Below, piece by piece: positions 1 to 10,775 of a stretch of 64,000 nucleotides of DNA. The position numbers and the translations under genes were made by a program. The stretch is from Phytophthora quininea (taxonomy: Eukaryota; Oomycota; Peronosporomycetes; Peronosporales; Peronosporaceae). Numbering within the stretch: position 1 is the stretch's first letter; the number at the start of each line of letters is the position of its first letter. Under the pieces are notes generated by a model. The model was not told where the DNA came from, made no database searches, and saw nothing but the letters and a program-made list of their open reading frames with translations. The DNA lies in NCBI GenBank assembly GCA_011947345.1, contig JAAVTG010000477.1, forward strand, positions 1-64,000. The letters run 5' to 3'.

Positions 1-258
1 CGGACCCGCATCTTGCCGTGGTGGTTGCCGATGGCCAGCAGCTGACTCACGCGCTTCTCCGCGATGACGGCGCCCGAGAGCAGACTGCGGCCGTTGATGT
101 GCAGACCCGCCTCGACGGCGGCGTCCGAGTCGGACGAGCCCATGTCGCTCTTACTGAGCGGAGACATGGTGGGCGACTCGGACGTGCTGCTGCTGCCGAG
201 CGACGGCGTGCAGCTGCGACGGATTCAAGATGAAGGCCAGCGTCGTCTTGTCCGCCAT
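1..258 (-). CDS. Hypothetical protein, N-terminal part (runs off the window)
   Basis: A minus-strand reading frame opens at ATG 258 and runs off the left edge. It starts M-A-D-K-T-T-L-A-F-I-L-N-P. After a frame change near position 205 it continues with Ser/Thr-rich sequence (SSSTSESPTMSPLSKSDMG) and then an ordinary globular-looking stretch. The opening motif matches the start of the next minus-strand gene (M-A-A-K-T-H-L-D-F-I-L-N-P at 2588), so the two may be paralogues or share an N-terminal targeting or interaction motif. The frame change needs two missing bases or one extra, in line with the indel pattern elsewhere in the window. The function is not recognised. It could be another Cys/His-repeat protein, but that region lies outside the window. 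Confidence 0.5.
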
Positions 259-1825
259 TTCGTTTTTGGTGGACTGCGTAGTTGAAGTGCACGGCACCGG
301 TGCAATTGCGGAATGGCGCTGCGCCTCGGGCTTTGGGCGGATGTTGCAGACTGAAGACTTTGAGGGGGCCTGGAAACAAGCAGTGCGAGGATGGGGCGGT
401 CGAGCAAGGTGCCGCTTATTGGCGCAGCAAGCCGTGACGCTCTCCGCTGCACCGGGATGCGCGCGCGTGACGCGCCTCGCCCGGCGGCAACGGCCAATTG
501 AGAGCAACGGCAACACGATGCGCGGCTCACACAAATCGGCAGCGAGCGTGCTGGTGGTGGAGCTCAAGCCGCAAGGGCAACCAGCTGGCGCGGTGTTAAG
601 ACGGCTCGGTCTTGCAGCACTTCAGCGGACAGAGAACTTGCAATGAGTTGGGCGCTTGAAAACGTTGTGCAGAGATTCCCGAGTTGATGCGAATCAGCGA
701 CCTGGCGAGAAAGTGAGCCCGCCAACGGACACCGACCTCCACGCTCGCTGCATCACGAGATTCGCACCGAAGCTGTCGTAGTCTATCCAAACGCACAGTA
801 GTTTACGAGCTGTGCAGGTGATCGACTCTCGAGGAGCTCAGTCCGCAGCAAGGGGTCGTCGAAACACCGGTAAAAACGGACAGAGGCCAAACAGCCCGCG
901 TGACGCGCCGCGACGAGAGGGCGACTACTCCAACAGTTCGCGCCGGAACGCATCAACTTGCCCTCGCCGTGCAGCAAAACACTCTGGCTTCCTGCGGCCC
1001 AAGCAGTGTAAGGCGCTGCCCTTGTTGCCGTCCTGCAGCGGAGCGGGTGGCGGCGACGGCGACTCCCATCTTGGCGGCAGCGGACGCCATCACCTGCGTA
1101 CACTGGAATCCAGGTTTGGCTATCCTGAGGGAAAGCGGCATCCCCGTTGGTCCTTGCGCTGCTGTTGGCGATGGACTTGGCCACACGACGATCGAGCGAC
1201 GTAAGAGGCATTGTCGGTGGCTCGCTCGGACTCGCTTGGACGCGGCCTTTGCAGAGCTCGCTGAGCCCTCTGTCCGGCGAGCGCGGCCGACCGATGTGTT
1301 AAACGGCTGCTTCAGTTTTGCACACTAGAACGAAAAAAGAATCTTGCGCTTCCGGCTGTGAATGCACGTGCAAATCTCGGTCCATGCGGTCTCCGTCACG
1401 GGGCTGCGCCGACACCGGCACTTTGATGCGTGTTTGGCGAGGGCCACCAAGGCCGGGATGGTTGCGGGCGTCAGCGTGGCCGCCGCCAATCGAGGCCATC
1501 GGTCGCGCCGCGTCATTTCAACGACGGCCGCGCGGGCTCCGACGGCGCGCGGCTCGGAAAGGTTTCTGTCGCTGCATGCACGACAAGAACAAAAGAGGAT
1601 GCCCCGACAGCTCTCTTCGCGATGCGCATCGAGCGTCACGCGCGGCGAGAGCCACTGGCGCTCGAGGACCGGCACGACGAGGCTGAAAGGCTGTTGCTGT
1701 CGCCAACTCAACTCTTGTTAACAAATTTACGAGGGAAGCCCAAGCTCTTTGAAACTCGACTACCGACGGCTTGCTCCTCTTTCATACAGGTCCGAATAAA
1801 TAGCTGCTGCCGGTGTTGCACGACC
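259..1825. other. Gene-free GC-rich stretch
   Basis: About 1.57 kb between the start of the left-edge gene and the stop of the zinc-finger gene. Open frames exist on both strands but are arginine/alanine-rich, overlap one another and resemble no family. I see no RNA gene or element here. It probably holds the 5' region of the left gene and the 3' region of the right one. Confidence 0.4.
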
Positions 1826-2588
1826 TCACACGTTGTGGGCGGCGTGGGCCTTGCAGTAGTAGCCGTACTTTGGTACGAGCGCTTGCTGCAGCCCTCGAGC
1901 CGGCAGCGGTTGCCGCCGCCATGAGCCCAGCAGGAACCGCCCTGTGCCGCCACCTTGACGCAGCCCTCGTGGCTGCAGATGCGCCGCCGTGCGACCAGCA
2001 GTAGCCGTAGCGCTTGGCCTTGCTGTTGCAGCCCGCGGCCAGGCAGATGGTGGAGCCGCCGTGCTGGAAGCAGCGGTTGCGCAGTTTGGCGCCGTTGGTG
2101 CAGCCCTCGAACGTGCAGCGAGCCGCCGCCGTGGCGCACGCAGCTGCGGCGCGAGACCGCCAGGCTGGTGCAGCCCTTCTCTTTACAGAGCCGCGTCTTC
2201 TTCTTGTGCGCCGCGGTCTTGGGCGACGCCGACGACGCCGACGAGTGCTCGGCGTCCGAGCTCTCTCCTTCCGAGCTCGTGACCGTGGGGACGTCACCGC
2301 CGTCGGCACGAACAGCGACGGCAGCATCGTGGTGCGGATCTTCTTGCAGTCCTGCGTGCCCAGGCTGGGCAGCGGCTGCGGCGCGCGCTTGCAGCGCAGC
2401 ACCGGCGTGCGCGGAGCGGTCTGCAGCAGCGCCGTCAGCACAGCCTGCTCGCCATTCCAGCCCGAGACCGAGCTCGGCGACAGGCAGGCGGCGGCGGCGG
2501 CGGTGGGCATCACCAACGACGGCAGTGTCGGCAGCGTCGACGGGACCTCCGGGTTGAGGATGAAGTCCAAGTGGGTCTTGGCGGCCAT
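1826..2588 (-). CDS. WRKY19-like Cys/His-repeat zinc-finger protein
   Basis: The start is ATG 2588 (M-A-A-K-T-H-L-D-F-I-L-N-P). The stop is 1828-1826. The product is about 255 residues once four frame changes are allowed for. The N-terminal half is Ser/Pro-rich. The C-terminal half carries tandem units of the form C-x(4)-G-C-x(10)-C-x(2)-H-G-G: CKEKGCTSLAV, CTFEGCTNGAK, CLAAGCNSKAK, CSHEGCVKVAA and CRLEGCSKRSY, each followed by C-x-x-H. This repeat is the zinc-finger module found next to the WRKY domain in plant WRKY19-like proteins and is abundant in oomycetes without any WRKY domain. A role as a nucleic-acid-binding regulator is inferred from the family. Frame changes lie near 2295 (a C4 run), 2118, 1985 and 1866. 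Together they restore one continuous protein, so sequence error is likelier than gene decay. Confidence 0.7.
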
Positions 2589-4584
2589 GGCTGCAGTGGC
2601 GGGTGTGCGTTTAGCGCGGCGGATCGGATTGTGCGCGGCGGGGTGTTCCGGTTCGAGGCGAGCCTGGCCGTGCTGCGACCGAGCTGAAGGGTGGCCGAAG
2701 TCCGAGGCGACTGGACTTGCGTCCGGACGGCGTGTGGTTTGCGCTTGCTTGGCGCTGGCGTGGCGAGGCCCAATGGAAGGCGCGAGGCTGCGGCCGTCGA
2801 GAGGCAATGCGAAATGGCCGGCGGCGTTCCGGGCTGACCCGCGCCCGGAGCCCGGCCGCTTCTCCGGGTCAGGCGACGGTCTCCATGCAGCCACTTTTTG
2901 CCGGCGCTGCGCGTGAGTGGTTCCAGCGTAGCCCTAGACCCTTCGGGGTGGACCAATGGAGGACAGGAATGGCACCGCGTGGACCCTTTTCGCGCATAGC
3001 CGGGCGACCCAGATGCAACACCAGAAACACGGGTAAGTCGCAGCGGTTGAGTTATGGGGACGTGGTGATTTAATGAAATGCTCCAGAAACAGAAACTGTG
3101 TGCTCGTCGACCTTAAACGTCGACTTTACGACCAATGAGGCGCATCTCCGCTCGTGGACAGTGACGCGACCTGGTTCAAATCGCCGCGCGCGCCAAGTTG
3201 CCGCCACTCACGACGGCCGAGATCTGCGACGCGGCAGCGGCAAGCGCCAATGGACTCGGCCAGCAGCGGTGCAGTCACGTTGCCGCCGTCGCGCTGGTCC
3301 TGTTCTCCCGACGCCCGCGCTGCCGCCCGCGAGTTTGGGCCAAGTCCTGCCCCCAGCGCGTTTTCGTGCGGTGCGCCGGCGCCTTCGTCCGAGCTGACCG
3401 AGCGCATTGGCCCGCGGCACGCGCGAATGAGCGGGTTATCTCGCCGCGCTGTCTTCAGTTTGGCCAACACGGTGCAAATCCCCGCCGAGAGGGAAGCGCT
3501 CGCTGCGGTGTTCGAAGCCGCGTGCTCGGTGCGGACAAAGCGGTGCCGCCGGCGCAGCTTTGCTCGCGCTTCAGCGAACGCCGTCGCCATGACGACCGAT
3601 CTCGCCCAGTCCTTGGGCAAGCCCGAGATCGTCTTTGCGACTGTCGCATGCGGCGGCGCGAGATTCGCTCCGCATAGCTCGCCGGCTCCGTCGTCTGCAG
3701 ATTCGTCCTGCCGAGGAGATCCGGAGGCGGAGCCCGAGGCGCATCTATCTGCCCGGATGTCCATTTCCACGCGGCGGGGGCAGTGCCGCTGCTCGGCGAG
3801 TTGAGGCGTGTTGCTAATGCTCGGCGCTTGCAAGTGGTAAATTCTGATGGGGCCGGAGAAATCATCAACCGCTGCTGTGTTGCCACCGAGGTGCTGCCCC
3901 CCGCTCAGCAGCAGCGTCTCCTGTTCGGAAGACGCGTGTCTTCAATCGCTCGTAGCCATTAGGCCTGCGACTCGAGTGACGATGCTTTTGAGGCAAGCAA
4001 CAAGTATGCTAACTTGACTTTTAGTTAGTCCATCCGAACGCGTGCCTCCAGTCGAACGCAGCCACGTTTTGCCAAGTCTGAACGGTAGATTGCGCCAAGC
4101 GCACAGCTTCGACACGCGCGCAGGTGTCGACAACCTAGATGCATGTTCAGACCACCAACGGTGCGTTTACCGCGTAGGAAACGTTGTTATGGCCAGCTCA
4201 GGTGGAAGTTTTTCAAATTGCTTTTGCGTTTGGTAAGGTCGTTTTCATTTGAATTGACGCGCAGTCACGATGCTTGTATTGCAGCAGCACACCGTGCTAC
4301 ACTTAACGTGTCATGACTTTTCCCTCAAAATTCTTCTTGTGCTTTTTCGAAGTTGAACGACGGCAACCCTGCTGCAGCTATGAAATGCTTCATGAAGGGC
4401 ATCATACCCACAGGAGCTATTTGCGCGAAGTTACCTCAACCAGTCTATAAACAGTAAGCGTTGCTGCCGCCGCTATTTCGGCCGGTGCCCTTATCCTGCT
4501 TGCATTTCCATGATAAATTGCGTTCGCCGACTGCATCTCGCTCACGCAGTGCTCTCGAACGTCGTGCTCCTCCCCGCTAGGTAA
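2589..4584. other. Gene-poor stretch, nothing recognised
   Basis: About 2 kb. Long overlapping frames at 3126-3833 (minus) and 3154-3804 (plus) lie opposite each other in GC-rich DNA and look compositional. Neither has a recognisable motif. From about 3950 onward the DNA becomes AT-richer without any gene signal I can support. Confidence 0.4.
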
Positions 4585-5369
4585 ATGGCGGTGGCCACAG
4601 ACTACTCTGGTTGGGTACGCGAGCTGGAGGAATACCAAAACGATGAACGCCAAGAAGCAAACTCGACCTGCACTCAGTTCTCGTGGGGGTGGAGCAGCCA
4701 CTACGAGCCGGAAGATGAAGCGGTCGTCATTCAGCCTGCTCCGTATTCCAATTGCTGGAATCAACAAGATATCGAACCATCGATCCAAACACACCAGGGG
4801 CACCTTGGGAATACTGCATCATCCCTTCCCGAAGAGACCCAGGAATGGACTGCGCGGCGCAAGCAGCTTGACGAAGCCACTCGTCTGCTCAACTGAGAAC
4901 GGGCTGATCTGTATCAAGTTGGAAGCATTGAAGAGCGAGTCTCCACGATAGTTCCAATTGAGATCCGTCAACTCGTAACTTCAAACGCCAAGAAACCCAC
5001 AAATGTGTTCACTTTTCATCTCTGAGCTGAACGTCAAATACGTCTTTATTGAGCTGAACAAGCTGCATGGGGCGGAAGACAAAGCATTTTGGAGGTTTAT
5101 GGGGAAAGTTGTCGATAGGGAGAGCATTTGCAGTGACACACATTCGTACACGGAACTGGTTGAGAACTGCATCAAATCCGAGGGAAGAAAGTTTTGTCTA
5201 ATCATGAACGAAATGGATCGCCGTTTCAGTAATGAGTGATTTCCTTGGCGTACTTCGAAAGTGGATGGTGGCCCAGTTGCAAATGCCTTCAGCAATTGTT
5301 GTCATTCCAACCCGCGAGGACCGTAGCGGGAAAACAAATGTTGATCAGCATTCGACAGGCCTCGCTTGA
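4585..5369 (+). pseudogene. Decayed NTPase-like fragment, possibly from a Crinkler C-terminus
   Basis: Protein-like stretches occur in different frames. Residues KYVFIELNKLHGAEDKAFW, then CIKSEGRKFCLIMNEMDRR, are read from 5003. A shifted frame then gives MSDFLGVLRKWMVAQ and ends at 5369. The order (a hydrophobic strand, then an acidic L-I-x-N/D-E-M-D motif, then a D-F-L-G-V-L-R-x-W helix) resembles the Walker B region and following helix of P-loop NTPase domains carried by some Crinkler proteins. No Walker A motif was found. The region upstream from 4585 is in yet another frame and is not recognised. Low confidence; the family link is from memory of similar oomycete proteins. Confidence 0.3.
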
Positions 5370-6339
5370 TCGTCTCATAGACTACAATGCTTTCCAAAGG
5401 TACAGAATACTGGTCGCTACTGAGTGGTCCGTTGGAGCCAATTGTCTTCGCTTTAATTCTAATTATCTTTTCAATCCCGGTCTTCTTTAATGCAGGTTGC
5501 ATCTACATAAGGAACCAGTGTCGCGGGGCGGGGGATGAGAGCGGCGTCGCTTACGCGGCAGGCTAGGCCGCGCGGGGTCCAGCGAGCCAGGCCCCCCGAG
5601 CAAATATTACCCCAGGAACTCTTGCCGAGGAGGAAGAGCGCTTAGCACGGTCTTCGGGAACCGTCTCGAGGCCAATTAGAGCTGGTAACGGCAGCAGAAC
5701 GGGCAGGAGTCGAATAGCAGTAGAGTAGAAGTAGTCTTGATTCGCGTTAATGTCCCTTGTTCGAGACGGAGTAAAAGAAGAAGTGAGAAGCAAAAGCAAA
5801 CTATCTACGCTCCCTACTGGAGGCACCCAAGCCCACAGACATCCACATGAAGCTCCCCGTCGATCGTTACTGCCATCCGCCATTGCATGACCCGCAGCTT
5901 GCCGAAGCTTGGTCAGCACTCCCTTCGCTGTCGACTGCTCACGCAAACCGGGTCTCTTGATCGTTGACACCCCGTCCTTGGTCGACTTACGCATGAGATC
6001 CGCGACGCCCTGCCATCCGTCCCCAACGAAGCCCTTGGTTGTCGTCGTCAAGCATCTCCTGACTCACTCGCTCTCTCTCCAGTACTCAACTGTTTAGTGC
6101 AGCGTTCCCGAACCACTCCACCCAGGTCTTGGCGCATTATCAACCAATCGCTAAGCAGCAGTCATCGTCCGAGTACCCAAGGCGTCAGCGGACGCAACCG
6201 TTCCCCGAACGGGCGACAGATCTGTCTGTCTGGCGGACAGATCGACCCCGTGACACCAGTTACCGAGATCTCGAACGCGGTGGTTTCATCGACTACGGCA
6301 CAGAAGTCACCATCTCTCAACTCCAACACAAATTCTGAA
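5370..6339. other. Unassigned stretch between two Crinkler-like remnants
   Basis: From about 5520 the base composition changes sharply to GC-rich, then mixed purine-rich DNA to about 5830. A minus-strand frame (5563-6051) and a plus-strand frame (6129-6338) are open but match nothing I recognise. The abrupt change suggests inserted repeat DNA such as part of an LTR or other element. No terminal repeat or target-site duplication could be confirmed by eye. Confidence 0.25.
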
Positions 6340-7331
6340 ATGACAGATTTTGGCATCTATGAGATTGATTGACAAATTCACGTGCTAAAGTCATTGCTCT
6401 CATTTCGTTAATCCAAGAGGTCAAGGAGGTCCTAGGACACACACTTCCTGCGCACAAAGTCAAGTTATATCTCACCGCGACGGCGGCAGGCAAGTGGATG
6501 TCACGCAGCGATGCCGACGGGCTAGAAACTTTCTTCCTCGCAGTCCAGACGATCATCGATGGCGGGAAAATGAATCCGAAGAAAAATTCGGGAATGCCTG
6601 AAGGAAAAGAATGCAAAGCGGATGCCTACCGAGAAACACATCCATATGCTGGTCGTGACTCAGAGTCGCCAAAAACGGTGGTTTCTTGACGGTCACGCGA
6701 TTTGGCAGTTGAACAATCAGGTACTGACGGACAAGACGAAGTTGGAGAAGCGCTTGAGCGAAGCATATCACTATATCACTGTGACGTGCCTCAAACCGGA
6801 GGAATGCTACGCTGTATGCTGCTGGACGTGGCGTTCCCATCCGAATTGGCCGCGGCTGCGCTTTTTTCGACCGCAGAACCACCTGCGGGGATGATTTCCG
6901 ACCGCGACCTCGACGACATTGATAGTGTTCGAAATGGTCTGTTGCTGTTTGAGCCTCTGAAGCGAGCGCTCGACAATTTCCAGATTTGCTTCATCAACGA
7001 CAAGACCGGCGACCAGTTCCATTTGAAGGTGTTTGATCCATCTCTGCGGCAAAAGCGCATTGTCGACGACCTGGATCAACGGCAGTGCAATCTCATGGTG
7101 GGAGCAGAAGCAGATTTTGATCTGGCGACAACATTTGCTGGCCTGGAGAAACTATCTCTGGAATTCAAGACGGCACTTCGTCCGCACTACCGCTTCACGA
7201 ACTTTCAGGCGCAAATGGCTCGAAGTATCGCCATTAATAAGCTGTGGAATCAGCCGGACGAAGGCGTCTTCGAGGAGTTTTGGTCAGACGACTTGTCGCC
7301 GGAGGAACAGAAGATGGACTCGTTTTGGTAG
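6340..7331 (+). CDS. Crinkler-like protein with HNH_2-type C-terminal domain (frame-disrupted)
   Basis: The first ~110 residues follow the Crinkler N-terminal plan: a short ubiquitin-like lead (FGIYEID), then HKVKLYLTATAAGKW in the place of the LxLFLAK motif, then IIDGGKM, then KHIHMLVV in the place of the HVLVVxP motif. The C-terminal ~190 residues (RCMLLDVAFPSELAAAALF, SVRNGLLLFEPLKRALD, LKVFDPSL, ending EEQKMDSFW) resemble HNH_2-type nuclease domains that follow such N-termini in oomycetes. Positions normally holding the metal-binding His are Ala (AAAALF) and Lys (PLKRALD), so nuclease activity is doubtful. There is no signal peptide and the N-terminus is divergent. Frames change near 6370, 6578 (A5 run) and 6795. 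It may be an intact gene with sequence errors or a decaying one. Crinklers are host-translocated effectors or intracellular toxin-like proteins; the role here is inferred only. Confidence 0.5.
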
Positions 7332-8021
7332 ATTTGTTATTGCTTTAAGAGTTCATAGAAGTCTACCCTGACTCTCTTTGAGCAAGAAGATTTAATTTCT
7401 CAAAAACGTTATGATCACTTTCGCTCAAATTCTCATTGCAAGAATCAATGGCCCAGCTCAAAAACCCAGCTGTATTTTTGCTTTCGGTCTACCAGACGCG
7501 ATAATCATCTTCGACCTCCAAGGCTAGCGCGAGCTAGACCACTCTTCCTATGAACAAGCAATAAGAGGACCTCACTGCAAGAGCAAATTCCAAGTATAAT
7601 AAAGTAAGGTTGTTTCTTAAGAAGAGTTCAAGCGACAAGCAGCAGCCCGCGTAATTTATGCACAACAAAGCCGGATAGAACTCAAACTCACGGGGAGAAT
7701 GCGGCAGCAATTTCACAAAGTTTGGCAGCAGTCAACTGCTCTATTCGACGACTACTGTACTCTACGACAGAACCAATAGAGGATCCGCTAATAAGTTCAA
7801 CTCAACCAAATATTTCGCGTGGCAATCTGCAGCAAATACAATCGGGAAATTAACATTGGCACCAACTGCCGTATATTTTCACAAGCTGAGCGTAAACAAC
7901 ATCACACCTCATCACCAACAAACACATTGCAAATACAGCAACAGCTCATTCACAATAAATTTCAGGGCTTCTCCTGGCACAGCACGGTCTTGGTCTAAAG
8001 CTGAAGTCAATAATATGCCGT
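7332..8021. other. AT-rich intergenic DNA
   Basis: About 0.7 kb between the Crinkler-like gene and the first copy of the segmental repeat. Only short shadow frames occur. No gene or element was recognised. Confidence 0.4.
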
Positions 8022-8178
8022 CATCATTCATGATGACCATGAGGATGTTGAAGTTCCATGCAAGATCGCAGTCAGATAAAGCAAACAAATCGAGGGAAAC
8101 CTTCATTTCCATTAGAGTCTGTCTGCAATGGGAATGCAGAGGACGGGGAAGCGTTTGCTTGACCAGGCTAAGAGAGCT

Positions 8179-8457
8179 CTACCAGCCCCAGCCCCAGCCG
8201 CGGCCCCACCAGCCTCGGCCCCACGGTCCCATTCCCCACGGCCCCATTCCCCAGCCAAAGCCCGGTCCCCAGCCCCACTGCTCCTTCTTCTTGTCGTCCT
8301 TGGCGACCTTGTGCTCAGGATCCCCAGCAGCAGGTGCCACAGCGTTCGGGGCGGCGGCGTTAGTGTCGGCGAGAGCTCGCAGAGCTGGGTTGGGCTGGTT
8401 GTCGGCAGCAGCGACAGTGGCGACGAGTGCGGCGACGGCGAGAGCAGTGAACTTCAT
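8179..8457 (-). CDS. Small secreted Gly/Trp-rich protein, copy 1
   Basis: A 92-residue protein. Residues 1-18 (MKFTALAVAALVATVAAA) form a clear signal peptide with an Ala-x-Ala cleavage region. Residues ~19-58 are Ala/Pro/Asn-rich, followed by a charged KVAKDDKKKEQ stretch. The last ~32 residues are almost only Gly, Trp, Pro and Met, in GWGPGFGWGM / GPWGMGPWGRG / WWGRGWGWGW style. There are no cysteines and no RxLR or EER motif. It is probably an extracellular or wall-associated protein; the function is unknown. The frame is intact in all three copies although the neighbouring fragments are broken, which suggests purifying selection or recent duplication. This copy has GDPEH where copy 2 has GAPED. 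Confidence 0.75.
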   Translation of the reverse strand: MKFTALAVAALVATVAAADNQPNPALRALADTNAAAPNAVAPAAGDPEHKVAKDDKKKEQWGWGPGFGWGMGPWGMGPWGRGWWGRGWGWGW

Positions 8458-8999
8458 GGCACTTGGGTAGTCCTTGACAGGTACTTGGCCGGAGCAGGTA
8501 AGTTGAGATATGGGATGGAGCTGTCGCCTACGAAGTTGTCCGCTGCGAACCGAAGGAAAAGGTCACAGAGTTTCTTCGCCCTGGCATCGACTGCGAAGAT
8601 AATTTTCCTCCTGTCTGTTATCGGGAACGTCTCCGTTAATTTGTTTACGGCGCTTTTGTTGTCCGTGACAACATCTTTCAGCCGTCCATCAATCTAGTCG
8701 AACCCGGTTCTCCGACAAGTCGCCTACGGCTGTGCATCCGAATCACAAGTTTTTGCCCATTGTTAGTATGATGGCTAAAATTTCGAGGTGGCAAGTGCAT
8801 GGACACATTGGCTCGTTCGGAGATCGATTCTTCAGTTCTCGTCGCTGAACACGATGAAGTTTTTCCAAAGTCTTCTCGCAGTAGGTTGAAGAAAAAAAAG
8901 TTGTTCCTCCGTTGCTTTGCAATAGATGCGCGCTATTCGTAACCATACCGAACCTGGAAACGTGAAGAAGCTGTCAGGCTGGCAGCAGACAACTGGGCA

Positions 9000-9367
9000 G
9001 CCACCACGACGCAGAAATGGAGCAATGACGTCAAGGCTGAGTGGAAGCGAGAAAGACACCGTAAAAGATGGTCCGACTGCGGTTCCTCAAGAAGCTGAAG
9101 CTGGCAGATATGATCCAGGAACGACGACACCTGGAAAGAAAACTGCACAAGACAATACCACCCAGAGCTCGAGCAGAGCTTAATCGTCGTGAACGCACAT
9201 CCGATCGGCTATCGATGGCAGACAAATTCCTTCAGCTCACTCTCGAATGTGCAGTGCTCCAAAGTCAAAACCTCGCGCTCACATCAATTATCCTACAGCA
9301 CCAGAAGCTGCAGGATGAGGAAGTGGAGCAATTAGTGAAAAGGAGTTTTCACGGCAAGTTTGAGTAG
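9000..9367 (+). pseudogene. Truncated bZIP-like N-terminal fragment, copy 1
   Basis: Encodes only the basic and coiled-coil part of the family found at 34-63 kb: QKWSNDVKAEWKRERHRK, then in a shifted frame MVRLRFLKKLKLADMIQERR and a leucine-rich coil, ending LVKRSFHGKFE and a stop at 9365-9367. The closest relative in the window is the gene at 49658-50830 (QQWMSEVQEEWRREKHRQK, MVRLRSRKKQKLAAMVQERR). No START-like domain follows. The frame change at the basic region (caccgtaaaagatgg, 9058-9072) is one base short. The 5' part present in copies 2 and 3 is deleted here. Confidence 0.6.
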
Positions 9368-9540
9368 TTTATTTTCTTCCTAGTCATTTTGCGTCCGCTA
9401 ATATATTGATTTGTTTCTTCAGACCATGAGCACCCGCGACACGAATCACCACCGAATCTCGGCGGGTAAAGAGATTAGTCCACGCACCGAGTCTTCCGAT
9501 AAGTAGTGCCTCAAGCTGTGTCTCCCGTCGTCGATCTACG

Positions 9541-10562
9541 ATGGTTTTACCCAACGTGGTTGAAATGTTGGAGGAGTTATCGACGACTTCGGTCGAAGCA
9601 AGCGTCAAAGCCGCTCGAACAGGTCAAATGGAAGACTTAAAGCGACTACTTGGCCGATCGGACTGCTATCCTACTGCAGAAGCTGCAATAGCTGCCGGAT
9701 CGAATGGACACGTCAAAGGCTCTACATTTTCGAAGATTGTGGCGACAGAGATCGTGTCCACCACGTTGTGTTGGATATTGCCGCTGCTCGAGGTTTCGTC
9801 GACGTCGATGAACTTCTATCAGGGACGTATCGGGACTGGGTTTTGGTGTGCGTGCTCTCTCGAACGCCATTTCAGGAGGTCATGTCAAAGTGGTGAAAGT
9901 GCTGCTGACTCCTGACGGAATCCATAGGGATGTCACGAAAGCTGTCGATCAAGCGGCAGCAGAAGGACAGCATGCCATTGTACAGCTAATCCACGAGCGC
10001 TTCCGTGCACTAGCCAACGCATACGTTTGGACACGGGATGACTTGTTTGCTCACATGACGCGCTACGGAAGACCAGCCAGCGTCAAGTACCTGTTCGAGC
10101 ATGGTTTTTGGGCTTCGAATTTGCCTGGAGACGCTGTCGTGGCTGCAGCAGACACAGATCGTATCGACGTACTCGAGTTCTTACACAGCACTGGGAAATT
10201 TCGTCACAATCGCTTGACGAAGCGTTCGTAGCTGCCGCTCGAAATGCCTTTTGAAGTCTGTGAAGTGGCTGTTTGCGAGGCAGCTTGCATCAGCACAGGC
10301 AGTGAACGACGCGGTTCTAGCGGCGACCAGTGTCGCGGTCGTCAAATTCCTGCTCGACACGGGTATTATCACTCTTGACAATGTTGACGATATTTTACGA
10401 GCGGATCCACAGCGGAACCACCACAGCCGTCGCAGTAAGTATTTGGACATTGCCAAGTGTTTGGTTGATGAAGGAACAATTCCTCCTGGGATACTGGTCC
10501 AGGCAGCAGAGAGAGCTGCGAATTGTGGCGATGCAGCGTTGGTGGAAAATCTTTCGCAATAG
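9541..10562 (+). pseudogene. Ankyrin-repeat protein, copy 1 (frame-disrupted)
   Basis: Begins MVLPNVVEMLEELSTTSVEA, then several degenerate ankyrin-type units: ALSNAISGGHVKVVKVLL, AVDQAAAEGQHAIVQLI, VAAADTDRIDVLEFLHSTG and LAATSVAVVKFLLDTGIIT. These pair the helix pattern A-x-x-x-G-x-x-x-V-V-x-x-L-L, typical of oomycete ankyrin proteins that lack the canonical TPL tetrapeptide. Frames change near 9715, 9830 and 10200-10250. The end diverges from copy 2 beyond about 10515. It may be functional if the shifts are errors. The role, protein-protein interaction, is inferred from the fold only. Confidence 0.55.
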
Positions 10563-10775
10563 CGGACTGCAACTTCAGAATCGCAGTACCGTGGGCCACC
10601 TTTTTGAAGCCCATGGAAAGATCTCGCTGCGAAACTTCAACATTTATTTCTGATACTTAAACCCTGACGAAACCGATGGCATCAATGCCATCTAATAAAA
10701 GGTTCACACGCAAAAACACTAGGATTTCTATAATACATAACCTTTATTGAAAAGGTATCCTTGGATAATTAATTC

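Larger units (their letters stand above)
8022..10515 (+). repeat. Segmental duplication, copy 1
   Basis: First of three near-identical copies of a segment with a fixed gene order: secreted Gly/Trp-rich gene (outward), bZIP-like N-terminal fragment, ankyrin gene. The left boundary is judged by shared sequence starting near the motif atgatgaccatgaggatg. The right boundary is where similarity stops after gcagagagagctg. Compared with copies 2 and 3, this copy lacks about 180 bp between the promoter side and the bZIP fragment, near 8977. Confidence 0.8.

Noticed and set aside
3126..3833. Opposed long frames on both strands
   Set aside because: Alanine/arginine-rich, mutually overlapping, without motifs; typical of GC-rich non-coding DNA.
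5563..6051. 162-codon minus-strand frame as a retroelement gene
   Set aside because: No protease, integrase or reverse-transcriptase motif and no terminal repeats seen; left as unassigned DNA.
8179..8457. RxLR effector reading of the small secreted protein
   Set aside because: LRALADTN after the signal peptide does not fit R-x-L-R, and no EER follows.
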